A stretch of 64,000 nucleotides of DNA from Triplophysa rosa. Its lineage: Eukaryota > Chordata > Actinopteri > Cypriniformes > Nemacheilidae. Location: assembly GCF_024868665.1 (NCBI RefSeq), contig NC_079902.1, forward strand, positions 18,281,450 to 18,345,449, given 5' to 3'. The first letter of the stretch is position 1; each line of letters opens with the position of its first letter. The notes under the pieces are model-generated. The model had not been told where the DNA came from. It was given only the letters and a program-made list of their open reading frames with translations, and made no database searches. Of this stretch, positions 52,201 through 64,000 are shown one piece after another. A program made the position numbers and the translations under genes.

Positions 52201-55200
52201 GCACAACAGACCCAAAAAATTGAAGGCCAAGATTAGCACCACCATGCAGCAAAGGGTAATGCAACAAATCCACCTGAAAGCAACAGAATATTAGGAGCAT
52301 GTGAGGACATTTTCGAATGAACAGGAAGAGTTTGTAACGTTGCATTCTGGATGGCAGTCTACTGCTGGTTTATTGGTGGCTTTGAAATGCAGACATACCT
52401 GTAGAAATCCATCTGATCAATCTGTGGGTAGATGTCCTCTATTTGTGAGTGTGTGTGAGTGATCATTTTTGTGAAGTTGGTCAGAGTGCTGTGAACTGGA
52501 AAGTGCTTGGTGAAATTAGAGATGTTAGAGCCAATGTTGTCCAGCAGACCTCTGACCCCTACAGAAGAAAGCGCAGCTACAATGACAAAGTGATTACAAA
52601 TGTCTTAAAAACTGTGGAAGGAATGTTACTAGATGTTACTAATGTTAGAAATGTTACTAGAAAGGAATTCAATAGGATTCTTAAAACAATCCATGACAAC
52701 GCACCTTCAATGATACTTCGGGTTTGGTCTTTTACCATGGTGGGCGTGTCATTGAAAGATGTAAATCCCTGTTTAACACAGATAAGAATCAAATTATGGA
52801 GGTAAAATTGCTTGCACGTGGCATTTCATGTCACTGACAATGTGTATTTAACATAAACCAACGACTAGGCAGAGAGTTTAATGCAGCCTTAAGGTCCAGT
52901 GTATGAAATTTAGCAGCATCTAGTGGTGAGGTTGCAAATTGCAACCAACGGCTCACTTCACCGCTCACCCCTCCCTTTCAAAGCACTAGTCTACGGTGGC
53001 TGTTCAGGGCTAGGATGTCATCACGTTTCCGCTTCTTTGCCGAAGGAGATAACGTATTTACGAAAAGCGCTCTGTAGAGCAGTTTGTCCCTTTAGGGCTA
53101 CTGTAAAAACAACATGGCAAATTCTATGTAAGGGAACCCTCGGTGTATGTAGATAGAAATAGCTCATTCTAAGGTAATAAAAACATGACGCTTCATTGCA
53201 TAAGGTCTGTATACACCTCTGAAGACTATTGCATTTCTATGAATAGATTCTCCAAAAAGTTACACACTGGACCTTTAAAACTATACAAGCATACTGTATA
53301 TCGGTCAAAAAGTACCTTTTCAACTATGTGCCCGAGATCCGTCCTTAGAACTTCATTCACTTTGTCTAACTGGTCAGTTACATCAGGCAACTACCAAAAA
53401 ACAGGCATGTGTGAACTTTATTGTTGTCAATGGTGACACTTTTACGGAAAAAAAGATCTGTGCAATTGTAATACCGATGAGTAGTTGGCTGAGATTTCTA
53501 GTCTGGGAAGGGTGCTGCGTATGTTGCGGCAGACGTCGGCTGCGGGTGAGCGCATGTCTGCGCAGACAGGATCATTGAGGGCGTTGTTGAGGCCGCTACG
53601 CACACTGCTGAGGTTAGCCTGCAGTTTGCTTGTTCCGTCTTGCAAAGTCTCCAACGTCAAACTCACGTTCTCTAGAGCATCCTTGGTGTCTTGCATTGCT
53701 AAGAGATGAGACAAACAGCCATGCAAGTTAACATTAAAAAACAAAACATTCAGTATTGTCTGGGGAACAATAACCAAACATTCTCCACACAATGTTATCC
53801 ATAATGTGGTCAGATTGTTGCCTTTGTTACATTTGGTACACTTTATAACCTTTCAGGTATCTTGGTTTAAAGCAATAGTTCACCCAAAAATACAAATTCT
53901 GTCATCATTTACTCACCCTCTTGTCATTTCAAACCTGTATGACTTTCTTTCTTTCGCAGAACACAAAAGAAGACATTTTGAAGAATGTTGTTAACTGGCC
54001 CCATTCACTTGCATTGGTTTTGTGTCCATACAATAGAAGTGAATGGGTGCTGTTGCTGTTCGGATACCAACTTTCTTCAAAGTATCTTCTTCGGTGTTCT
54101 GCAGAAGAAAGAAAGTCATAAAGCTTTGAAATGACAAGAGGGTGATGATGACATTTTTGGATGAACTATCACTTTAAGGAACAAGTTGGGCGGGATCCAC
54201 CACGGAAGGATGCAACAACAAACAGGGTAAATAACTGGGCCAGGTGCTGAAGGGAAAGAATGAGGAGCCAATCACAACATTACAGGTAAAATGTCACAGT
54301 AAGGACCAGTCAGGTGGTTTACCTTTAATGCCTTTCTCCACTTTGACTAACAAATCAAAGACAAACAGTGAAATAAGACACTAACAAGCAACGGGTTGTA
54401 TAGTATTACCAGAATTGTATTCGCATAATGTAATCTGATATATTAAAATAAATATTTATCCAAGTAAAGATGTACGTTTAGGGTGTAGGAAAGAAAGATC
54501 TAGACGAGTGACATACTTGCATACATGCTGAGAGCTGCATCAAGCGCAGGCTGCACATCTTTTCCCAACTCCTCGTGTATCTTTCCACCCAAGAGCAGAC
54601 CTACATCTGCAAAAACAGGACAGAATCATCACCAGCGCTCACATCAGAAAAAGACAAAACTCAAAGATGACCCACGACATACTCACTCTCAAGGTCATAG
54701 AGCACATGTTCCTTCACAGTGCCGTACTGAGAGATCAAGTAATCGATTTGCTGAGATAGATGACAGAGCAGTTAACAATTACCAACTGTCCTGGGCACCC
54801 GGTTCATATGTTCTATATGTGAACTTATTGTCCCCGTCTGTCATGTCTATCATGTCTGTCTGGGTTTCAGTACTCACTGCTGGGGTCTGATTGGCGAAGG
54901 TGTGCAGGTCTTTCAAGTTACTTTTCACCAGCTTCCTCATGCTCTTCAGCTGAGAACTCAGGTTTTGATTGGCAGCGTATGCACAAAGGACCCCTGCCCT
55001 GATGCATAAAAAACAGAAGTGTTAAAAACACAAACTAAACAACGTTAAACCATAAGTATCATTTAAGTAAAACGGTTAAAGGAACAGTTCACCCCAAAAA
55101 GAAAATTCTGTCATCTACTCATCCTCAAATTGTTACAAATCTGTGTAAATGTCTTTGTTCTGGTGAACACAGAGAAAGATATTTGGAAGAATGCTTGGAA

Positions 55201-58200
55201 CCAAACAGTTCTTGGCCACCACTGACTACCATAGTAGGAAAATGACAATGGCAGTCAAAAGTGTCATAGTCTGTGTAAGAGCATTTGACTTCTGACTGTG
55301 TTAAAGTGCCGCCACCTACTGGCACTCTGAGCAATAGCTTTTATTATCTAGTATCTAGTTTCTGCTGCCAGTGTAACAACAATTTAAAACAATAGTTAAC
55401 TAAATGTTGAGTTTTAGAAATAGTTCAAACATTTATTAGATTTATTCAGTTTAAGGAACAGATCATCCAAAAATGAAAATTCTGTCATCTTTTACTCGCC
55501 CTCAAGTTGTTCCATATCTGTATACATGTCTTTGTTCTGAAAACACAGAGAAAGATATTTGGAAGAATGCTTGTAACCAAACAAGGTCAACATTGACTAC
55601 AAAATGTATTTGCTCTGTTGAACACAAAAGAAGATATTTTGAAGAATGTAGGAAAGCAAACAGTTCTGGGGCACTTTTGACTGCCATTGTTATTTTTCCT
55701 ACTATGGCAGTCAATGGTGGCCAAGAACTGTTTGCATTACAAGCATTTTTCCAAATATCTTTCTCTATGTTCATCAGAACAAAGAAATTTATACAGATTT
55801 GGAACAATTTGAGGGTGAGTAAATGACTGCGAACTGTCCCTTTAAGTGTTGCAGATCCATGATGACAACAAAATCAAAGTAACAAATCTTTTAACAAAGT
55901 GTTTAAAGTTGAAATATTTCATAGATATATAAACACAAAGTGAAACACCGTGGCTTTGTATTCAGATATGTGGGCACTGCAAAATGCTCCCAGGGTGAAA
56001 CCAACAGACTGTTAGAGATCCAAAACAGATAGCTGTCTACAAAGCCTCATTGTTGTGCGCTTTCTCTCCCCCGAACTCCCCATGTCCTCCTCTCTCTTTA
56101 TCTATGGTAAGCACACAATCTGCTCTGTTCTGAGGTCAGGGAAAACATAGCAGGCAGTAAACAAAGAGGCTTTGAAGATGGCAAAGTGCATTCCACACAG
56201 AGGGCATTGAGACTCACTCACTGTAGGGAACCTCATATGAACCAGAAGAGAGAATCAAGCAACAAGTAACTTCTGAAATAACGTTCAAATCGCCTAAAAC
56301 TAAAACTGAACTCTCTAACTTGCCTGAAACAGCTCTGAAACAGCACCAGCCGAGTGTAATATCACAACAAAAAGTGACACCTCAACATGATGATATGACC
56401 GAGGACGAGAAATGTGGTAATTATTTCTCACGCAAGACGGTACAATAGTCGAGGTGTCACATTGTCTTAACCTGTGACATCATGTATGGGTTTGAGGGAA
56501 TAAAAATTCACATTTGAGGTGTCTTGAAGGAAATAGAGAGATTCAAAACACAAAACACTATGAGAGTTTAAAGGGATAGGCTACTCCACCATCATTTACT
56601 CATCCTCAAGTTGTTCCAAACCTTCCAAACCTGACAAAAATTACAGAACAACAACTTATCTCCCTTAATTTGTTCTAAATCCGCATACATTTCTTTGTTC
56701 TGTTGAACACAGAGAAAGAGATTTCGAAAAATGTTAGCAACTGACATTTTTGGGGCACCATTGACTACCATAGTAGGAAAAATTATTGTATAATTTTTTT
56801 GTTCTGTTGAACACAATTTTTTTTTTTGTAGAATTTATGAAAACAAAAAATTCTAGGGCACCTTTGACTACCATTTTAAAAAAAGTGTTTTCATCAGAAC
56901 AAATAAATTTATACAGGTTTGGAACAACTTGAGGATGAGTAAATGATGACAGAATTTAAATTTTTGGGTGGAGTATTCCTTTAAAGAAAGAGATCTAACT
57001 CTGTGGTTAACAATATCAATGTCTGTGAAATACTCTTTTAAAAATGGCTTCACGTTGGCATCATGGTGAAATTCTCCTGTATAATTTGTGTTGCTTCATT
57101 GCACTCAAGAATGTCCATGTAGACCAAAGGAAGCAAGAGTCGAGTTACTTCCACAATGATCTCTGTATTCAGGTATCCTGGACCCAGGAGCTAGTCCCAG
57201 ACCATCCCTGTTTCAAAATGCCTCTATGGAGGGTTGAATAGCAGGGTGGGGGTGAGAACCTTATTGATTGCCTCTTTAAACAGAAGATGACCCATCGGGT
57301 TTGATTTCGCCCCGCTGCGCTGGCGTTCCAGGTACCTGATGGTTCCCCAGCGCTCAGCAGATCTGTAACATGATCGGCCCACCACCACGACACAGTCGAG
57401 CTACTGACCCAGACAAAGAGAGCCACTGTAGACTGAAAAATGAGGGTCAGGGCTATGTTTGGAAAGATGGGTGGAGTGGAGGAATTTAAATGGAAAAATA
57501 TTGTTTAAACTACCATTATGGTAAAATGAACGTGAAATTAGTTTTGTAGACTGCATGCGACTACATATTACAAAACTTAAACTTTGACTTGGTTTAAAAA
57601 CATTTGCAGCTCAGAAAGTTAGTTTGAGAGACTGCATAAAGTTCAGAGCTTTAATCTAAGCACGGACGCGCATGGATGAGATTACCTTTCTATTATCCTG
57701 ACATGTGATAAAAGTGTAATAAGTGTAATATGGTTTAAGCTAAAAAAAGAACAACATCCTCTTTAGATTTCAACAAGCTTTTTCCCAAATTAGACTTCTA
57801 AATGATTTTGTTATTCCAGAGGAAGTCGAAAGTGTTCCTTTTCAAATTCCCCTAAGCTATGAGTTAGTATATTTGCGCATATACGCAAGCATCAAACCCC
57901 ATGTGTGTGCTGTGTGAAACTAGGCCAGAATGGGTAATTGAAGTGTGAGACAATCATTTCTCTTTTCCATACATGTGTAGGACAGAAGGAGGGCACATTA
58001 TTAACCACACAAACAAAGCTTTACCACTCTCTTCATTGTGTTGCACTAAAATATTGTGGATGGTTTCATTTTTGCTAAACACTATTCATCTTCATTTTCA
58101 TTTGTGCACGATGGACCGATGATAGTGGTCAAGACGGGTTTGTTTCAAAGCTGCTATGAATATACAAAACAAAATTGCTCACTGGATGTGTATTGTGTAA

Positions 58201-61200
58201 GCCTGCAAATACAGTCAACGTTTACATTACATTTATGCATATGGCAGACGCTTTTATCCAAAGCGACTTACATTGGTACATTTGTAGAGCCATGTGACTA
58301 CTACAAAAATAAAAACACACGCACACCAGAAATGGAGTCACAAAGTCACTTTGTCACCCGTCTTCCCTCTTTTAACCAGACACACATTTTCCAAATTATG
58401 AAACATTTAAAATGCTGATAAATGCACCTAACACCTAACTATACTGCAATAAAGTGGCTACACTCCAACGGTAAAGTATGTTACTTGATTTAAGTATATT
58501 TATTAATAAATGATTATTAATCATATTTCTACTTTCAGCATTTAATGAATACATAAAGCATAAAACTCTTCAATAGTTCAGTTGACATTTTATTTCGTTA
58601 CTTTGTTTCTTTTATTCTCCTTTATATTTCATTTATTTTAAGATGTAATTATACTGTATATGCAGAAAACAAAATCAAAACGGAAGTGCTGCTGGACCAG
58701 TCTTTACATCTTGCTAACAGGTTTATACTGTATATATTTGACATTTGTTTTCTACCTCATATTTCAGTTTTATTGTAGATTTTATTATTTTTGCACAGTA
58801 GTAAGTCAGCTAGATTTAATTTCAAGTTGTATACTTATTTACCTGTGTTTTTGAAAAGATCTTGAACCTAGAAATACCAGAAAAATAAAGCTTCAACAAA
58901 AAGCTAAAAAGACCACGTGCCTTCAAAATGAAACAATAGTTATATATGACATATGTGTGGAAAATGCTTACACTGCAATCTGTCTATTTACGGCTGGGGG
59001 GGTCATCATCATGCTATATCGCCGCTCACACGCACGCACACATACAGTCAACCTGCACGTGTGTTCACCTAGAACCATTCGTTACACAAACCGAATCAAG
59101 ATCTGTCCATGGATTATCCTTTTTTTAAAGGTAAATGGACCAAATCTTACAGTTGAATGTAGGCTTTCGATGATTAATTGGTGTTATTTAATGAATGAAA
59201 CGAGTGAGCGCTGCACAGCCCAGCTGCACTATGGATGCCAGGAGGCTTCACATTTTGCACTGTATTGGATTTGACAGGCCGCTTCTGCAAGCTGAGCTCT
59301 GGGGTTGGCAGAAGAGCAGCGAACCCGCCGACCTTCAGTGCCCTGGGCATCACACTCCTTAAGGGCAGCAGCCGGGTCTCTACTGACAGCAATGAAGAAT
59401 CTAAAATATGTGTGACATTAGATTTGAGATAATGACATCAGCTATGATAATAACATCATGTAAACCGTGATGTCTTATCTATGCCAATGTCGAATGCATG
59501 ATGCATGTTTCATTAAACTAGTGCTTTTAAGGACTAATCAAATATAGATTTAAACACGGATTGAAATGAATGTATAATGAAACAGCATGCAGTATTATGT
59601 CACTATGTTTTAAAGGGCGACCTTTTTCCGAAATGAAGACACACACTTGTGTGAGCAGTCACTTGTAAATAACAGAAATCGCATCTATTTTTAGCTCATC
59701 AGCACATGGCGATCTGACATCATATACATAGTAAGCCAGGCACAAAAAAACCATGCAAGGCAGAACATACTGTAGCAAACCATTCATGCTGGACGCTAAA
59801 CAAGAACATGCTAAACATGTCAAATGTAACAGAACCACAAATTTCTATTCAATGTCTGGAAGATTCCAGCTTGACACACTGTTCAAGGAAATACAGGACT
59901 AAAAATAAGAGTCACACACGCCTCAAGCTTTCATGTTGCCTGACCATCACACCATTGTGTTCATGACGGGGTTGACAGCGTGCCTATGAAATGCTGCTTT
60001 TCCTCTTCAAAGCGAAATGGCACTAATGAGGAATGTTCTTGTCATAATTGGGTCGCTTCTTTAATAATTCATCACGACTAAATTATGCCTATACTGTTCT
60101 ACGAAAAACCAGCGCAGCTCAGAAAAAGCCCGAGCTTATCAAGCAAATGTACAATAAAAATATCACATCCAGGAAGCTAAACAGACTGCTCTGCGGAAAT
60201 CCGGAACATAAAACAAACTGCCCTGGATTCACCTCGCGACTGAAGAATACAGACAGTTCGAGTATAAAAAGACTTGACAACGCCATTTATTAAAGCACCT
60301 TTTCAACACTTAACCTCTAACCCAAGAGCTGCTCGGACCCAAGAGCTATTCCATAATCAAGGAAACAGCTCTTCTTTCCATGAAGGGTCCTCATTTGAAT
60401 AATTTTCAGTCAAAACTCTGAGTCGTTTTAATATCCCCCTGAAGAGATCGGTGCATGCAGTGGCCTCTGTTATGGCTTCATTAATATCAGTACGCACGAG
60501 AGGAGATGTTTAAATGAGCTGAGAGATGCCCATCTCCAGGCAGCCAGGCATGTGTTATGGAATCTTTCATAAAGAGCGAACCAGCTGAATCCATAAAACA
60601 GCGGAACATCAAACACTCTCTTCTGTTTGCCGGTGCTGTCCTGGAGCTCCTTTCTTTGTGCAATCTGGCCGTATTTCTTTCTCAAGTGTACCCTTGTCCA
60701 CTTGGAAACAGTGAATGTGTCTTTGGGGGGGATTAACTGTGCAAGGTACTTAAAGCTCATGTGGTGTGCGTATTGAGGTCTTCTATTGCCTCCAATATTG
60801 CATTTTGTGTCAGAGGAGACTCGATTGATTCAAACAGTGTCTGGCGCTAGAAAGTAAATAAGCTAACAATGTGATATTGATATAACCATTAACATAAACA
60901 GAACACCCAAAATATCGCATGAAACGCATTATGGGATTGGATAGGGCCTTACACATTACACACATAAGTACACATGGACGTTCGAAAAGCAAAACCTACG
61001 TGATGATGAAAGTGGTGGTGAGTAACAGCGTGGTCAGCAGTCCTCGTAGGCATTCTGCATTCTTCCTCTGTCTCTGGTGCATCTCACCTCCACAGTTGTC
61101 GCAGCAGCGGCACAAGCAGAAGAGCAGCCCAACCAGCGGCAACAAGACGGTGAACAGCAGCCCCACCGCGGCACACACAAGAAAACCAATCTCATAATAA

Positions 61201-63857
61201 ATCACCTGCATAAACAACAAAATAACACTGGTTAGACATGAAAATAAATAAAAAACAAACTGGGGTATCATTGGGGGTGGGTCCTCGAACCCAGTTTAAG
61301 TCTGGTCTCTTTTTAGAAATGAATTTTAAGTGAACACTTCATTTACATGGACAGTACTTGACAATTTTCCAAATCCTTATCCCCCATATTTTTTCCAAAC
61401 AATAAACGTTAAGGAGACAACCATTGTGACTATTCACTTCATGCGTTATTTATGACATATCGCCGCTGTCCTTCTGAAGCCTTGTATCTCCACATTTCAT
61501 GATTTTTGCCATAAATCATTATTATTAGTCACCCTTTATGTTTGTCACTGGGTTTTGCAAATATCTAACCAATAAAAAGTATAAAAAAGGGCTTGTGAAC
61601 TTCTGACAACACAGTGTTGAATCATTTAAAAAGTAGTGTTTTTTCCATTTCCAGAAAAACAGTGAATTTGGACATCCGAGGTTTTGGAAGGACAGCAGCG
61701 ATATGTTCATTATAGTGAAGAAGGATAGTATGATGAGGTACGATGATACAATTTTCATTCAAACTGTCCATTTAAATGATGAACTTTAGGCTTAAATGGT
61801 TTAAACTACAATTACACTAAATATAGCAAATTACTACCAACAGTTCTTTTATAAAGGAACACAAAAGCACCAAGATGCATTAAAATTGAATGATCTGCAA
61901 TATATTTGCATGGCTCATAAAAGTCAAGATTTAAAACACAAGGGCTGATAAACTGAACAAATCAAAACAAACCAAAAACGTTTTCTAGAGGAAGCTTTTT
62001 ACACGTCCTTTATTTAAAGGGAACATCTTAGTCTCAAAAGCCTTCCAGCAAAAACACTCCTTTTTAAACCATCCACACAAATTATCCATGCTGTGTAACC
62101 TGATGAAATAATGTTACGGAAACGTTTACTTCATACGCTGCTTTCAAATCCATTTGCACGAGTCCTGTGGCATTAAACACATCTGAATGAGCAGAGCTCT
62201 CTTCAGGCCAGCCTGAGGATAAGCTTAATCCGTTGACTAAACCAGAGGCTTTGTCTGTCACCAGGCAAGTACCCTCGCCTTTTCTCAAGGGTAGAGCATT
62301 TCCATATTTAAAATTCTCAAAAAAGTGCTTCTTTAAAGCTTATTTCCCCTCACGGCCAATGGCTGAACGTCTTGTTGGCGATGGCAAAAAGCTTAGCTAA
62401 GACAAGTTTTGAGTTCATACATGAAGCAAAGGGTGATCAGTGCGTAAGCGAAGCTATAAATACTGCTTCTGGAGTCATTTCTTTCTCTGTCTGGGGACAA
62501 TTCATATCGTGATATGTGATCATTTAATGTACAGTATCTTGTATATTGGATGTTTGTGTCTACAAAACTGCAAAAATGTAATATTGTATGCTGAAACGGT
62601 TGTAAATTTTACAATACATGAGGAAACTTAGCAATACATAAAAGTGAGGGAAATTCCATGGATGACACACCCTAAAAAAGGAAAACTAGTCTAAAGAAAA
62701 AGTCAAGTATGAATCTTTAGAATGAATGCAGGGCTGGGCTTTGTTAATGTTAGACGTGAGGACGGTGAGATTTGGGTCAGGTTTGGTTCTTGACAGGGCT
62801 GAACACACTTTACCTGTAACGTCAGAACAATGTTTTCTGGCTGGAGCGGCCAGATGATGAAGGCATGCAAAAAAAGCAAAAAAAGAAGAAGAAAAAAAAG
62901 AAACGGAACAGATGAGATGCAAAATCAAATGAAATAAACAAATGGCAAATAAATCGAAGTTGTATTGTCTGCAATGGATACTAGACCCATTTTGACAATC
63001 CCAAAGTACAATGACAGTCACATCCAGTTCTTTGTGTAAGTGTAACAAGCAAAACAAAACATATGATTATACAGAATTATATTGATAGACCACCAAGCCA
63101 ATATATCAACTAATACTGCTATTATTTAACAAATTTTAAGCAAATATTGTGTAAAAAGTGTTTACGGTGGTGTGCACTGTAATTTCTGTAGATATAAGTA
63201 TCAGCATTTAACATTAGTCAACAATTATAAGACATTAAACTTTCATTGTAATTATAGGAGTTTAACAATTATAATAATTACAAAATAAATTTTCAGAGTA
63301 ATAAAGGCATTTGCTGAGGAATAAACACTGTATAATGTGGGAGGCTAAGTATCTCCGAGCTCCCATCACCATTTCCCCTCAACTGATTCATTAAGTTGTG
63401 TCTCATATGTATTTTCTTCCTGAGGAAGTTGGAACTTCAAAGAAAGAGCTGTTGTTTAATTAAATCCTGTTACTAAAAAACAACAAATACTTTAATTTCC
63501 TATTTACTACAGGGTCTAATGCCGAACTCATTTAACAATACTTCTTTATAATAGAATAAGAAGCTTATTTTCTTTCAGAATAAGCTCATAATATAAAAAG
63601 GATCTTTCCTTGTAGCTTTTATATATTTGGAATTAAATTATTGTTTTATAAAGAGACACTGTTTTCACAACACAAGAGAGTTAGTTTATCCAAAATGATG
63701 GCATTTTTATTTTAGGGTGAACTATCACTTTAACTGCGGAGGCCGAGCACGTGATCTCATGAAGATTCATGTAGTCAGTCACAGTCACATTCACTTACCT
63801 TCTGGTACTCAGATTGTATGGCCCCAAACTTATCCTTTGCCACTCCAATGACCAGAT
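43237..63857 (-). CDS. prom1: Prominin-1 (CD133), 5' end outside the window
   Basis: Twenty-five coding exons, 5' to 3': 63857-63799, 62840-62814, 61205-61000, 54998-54878, 54750-54687, 54606-54517, 54346-54323, 53698-53475, 53390-53316, 52768-52705, 52558-52399, 52273-52121, 52030-51907, 51603-51500, 50929-50845, 49655-49509, 49038-48967, 48771-48679, 47867-47814, 47717-47637, 47539-47471, 47357-47268, 46951-46836, 45566-45498 and 43267-43237. Phases close throughout, giving about 799 residues. The signal peptide and N-terminal domain lie to the right. Prominin-1 is a five-pass glycoprotein of plasma-membrane protrusions and photoreceptor discs. Seen: the cysteine-rich turn [16 protein letters not shown] after TM1, TM2 ending [13 protein letters not shown]3/TM4 around [20 protein letters not shown], the last TM in [18 protein letters not shown] and the tail [11 protein letters not shown]. 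Many N-glycosylation sites lie in the loops. Intron 51906 uses a GC donor. Confidence 0.96.
44293..44531. repeat. TTAA-type MITE copy 6 (last prom1 intron)
   Basis: Starts near GATAATTCACCCAAAAATG and ends near GGGTGAACCATTCC; slightly shortened internally. Confidence 0.8.
44938..45135. repeat. TTAA-type MITE copy 7, internally deleted
   Basis: Short copy with both ends (TTAAAGGAATAGGTCAAC and GTTGAACTATTCC) but most of the middle missing. Confidence 0.8.
46423..46806. repeat. TTAA-type MITE copy 8 (prom1 intron)
   Basis: Full-length copy with ends TTAAAGCGATAATCCACCC and GGGTGGACTATCCCTTTAA. Its right end lies 30 bases past the donor of the prom1 exon at 46836. Confidence 0.9.
52889..53277 (+). 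mobile_element. GGTCCAGTGT-end MITE, copy 2 (prom1 intron)
   Basis: About 385 bp bounded by the inverted ends AAGGTCCAGTGT and ACACTGGACCTT, with TTAA at the left and TTTAA at the right border. It matches 3328-3717 in the opposite orientation. No coding capacity. Confidence 0.85.
53867..54177. repeat. TTAA-type MITE copy 9 (prom1 intron)
   Basis: Full-length copy with ends TTAAAGCAATAGTTCACCC and TGAACTATCACTTTAA. Confidence 0.9.
55075..55270. repeat. TTAA-type MITE copy 10, truncated
   Basis: Left half only. It starts TTAAAGGAACAGTTCACCCC and stops abruptly near 55270. Confidence 0.8.
55451..55846. repeat. TTAA-type MITE copy 11
   Basis: Full-length copy with ends TTAAGGAACAGATCATCC and GCGAACTGTCCCTTTAA, in the large prom1 intron between TM1 and TM2 exons. 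Confidence 0.9.
56567..56984. repeat. TTAA-type MITE copy 12
   Basis: Long copy with ends TTTAAAGGGATAGGCTACTCC and GGGTGGAGTATTCCTTTAA. Confidence 0.9.
57000..60990. other. Remainder of the large prom1 intron
   Basis: Part of the roughly 6-kb intron between prom1 exons 61205-61000 and 54998-54878. It holds an L2-type tail and no recognised exon or other gene. Confidence 0.55.
58222..58290 (-). repeat. L2-type LINE 3' tail remnant
   Basis: Contains GGCAGACGCTTTTATCCAAA, the reverse complement of the LINE tail seen elsewhere in the window. Confidence 0.75.
61210..62810. other. prom1 intron between the 27-base exon and the TM1 exon
   Basis: AT-rich, with no conserved frames or clear repeat family. 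Confidence 0.5.
63676..63735. repeat. TTAA-type MITE copy 13, right-end remnant
   Basis: Contains ATTTTAGGGTGAACTATCAC followed by TTTAA; the rest of the element is missing. Confidence 0.75.
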
Positions 63858-64000
63858 CTGCAATGACAAAGGAAAACAAAATCAGCATGCGGTGGACTCT
63901 CACGGTGCGGCCACATCAGAACAGGTTACATAATGTTGTCCAACAGCCAGTTCAAAAACACCGACAAAAAGCTGTAGTAAATACAAGCCACACTCATTAG

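Noticed and set aside
57169..57426. Minus-strand 85-residue frame in the large prom1 intron with an acceptor-like start
   Set aside because: It does not resemble prominin, and the neighbouring prom1 exons join perfectly without it.

Overview
The window looks like chromosomal DNA of a teleost fish, most probably a cyprinid. The genes have vertebrate exon-intron structure with GT/AG borders. The proteins read as fish orthologues of vertebrate genes. The introns and intergenic gaps are AT-rich and full of short fish-type transposon remnants (TTAA-flanked MITEs, hAT-like and L2-like pieces). I saw no bacterial, viral, tRNA, rRNA or CRISPR features.

Layout, left to right. 1.2-3.2 kb (+): a beta-A1-type crystallin with a TATA promoter, broken by an in-frame stop and a 5-bp insertion in one exon. 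4.2-8.3 kb (-): a four-exon BTB/POZ gene resembling BTBD18. 9.2-12.9 kb (+): tmem33, head-to-head with it. 15.3-17.7 kb (-): ccna2 (cyclin A2), complete, with a CDE/CHR promoter element. 18.8-24.0 kb (-): bbs7, complete in 19 coding exons, with an RFX X-box upstream. 25.2 kb (+): a one-helix micropeptide gene resembling SMIM43. 27.6-33.5 kb (+): anxa5 (annexin A5), complete. 33.9-38.2 kb: a gene-free stretch with a hAT-like element and MITEs. 38.3-40.7 kb (-): two intronless secreted FGF-binding protein genes, fgfbp1 and fgfbp2. 43.2-63.9 kb (-): prom1 (prominin-1/CD133), 25 coding exons; its 5' end lies beyond the right edge.

The genes are not an operon or one pathway. They are a conserved neighbourhood. 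In human, CCNA2, BBS7, SMIM43 and ANXA5 are close together on 4q27, while FGFBP1, FGFBP2 and PROM1 are adjacent on 4p15 and TMEM33 is on 4p13. Both blocks lie side by side here. The exon models were built by hand; reading frames close exactly across every junction of ccna2, bbs7, anxa5, tmem33, the BTB gene and prom1. No novel multi-gene system was found. The most interesting items are the broken crystallin, the micropeptide whose ATG seems to need a splice, the conserved promoter elements, and several splicing oddities in prom1 and bbs7.
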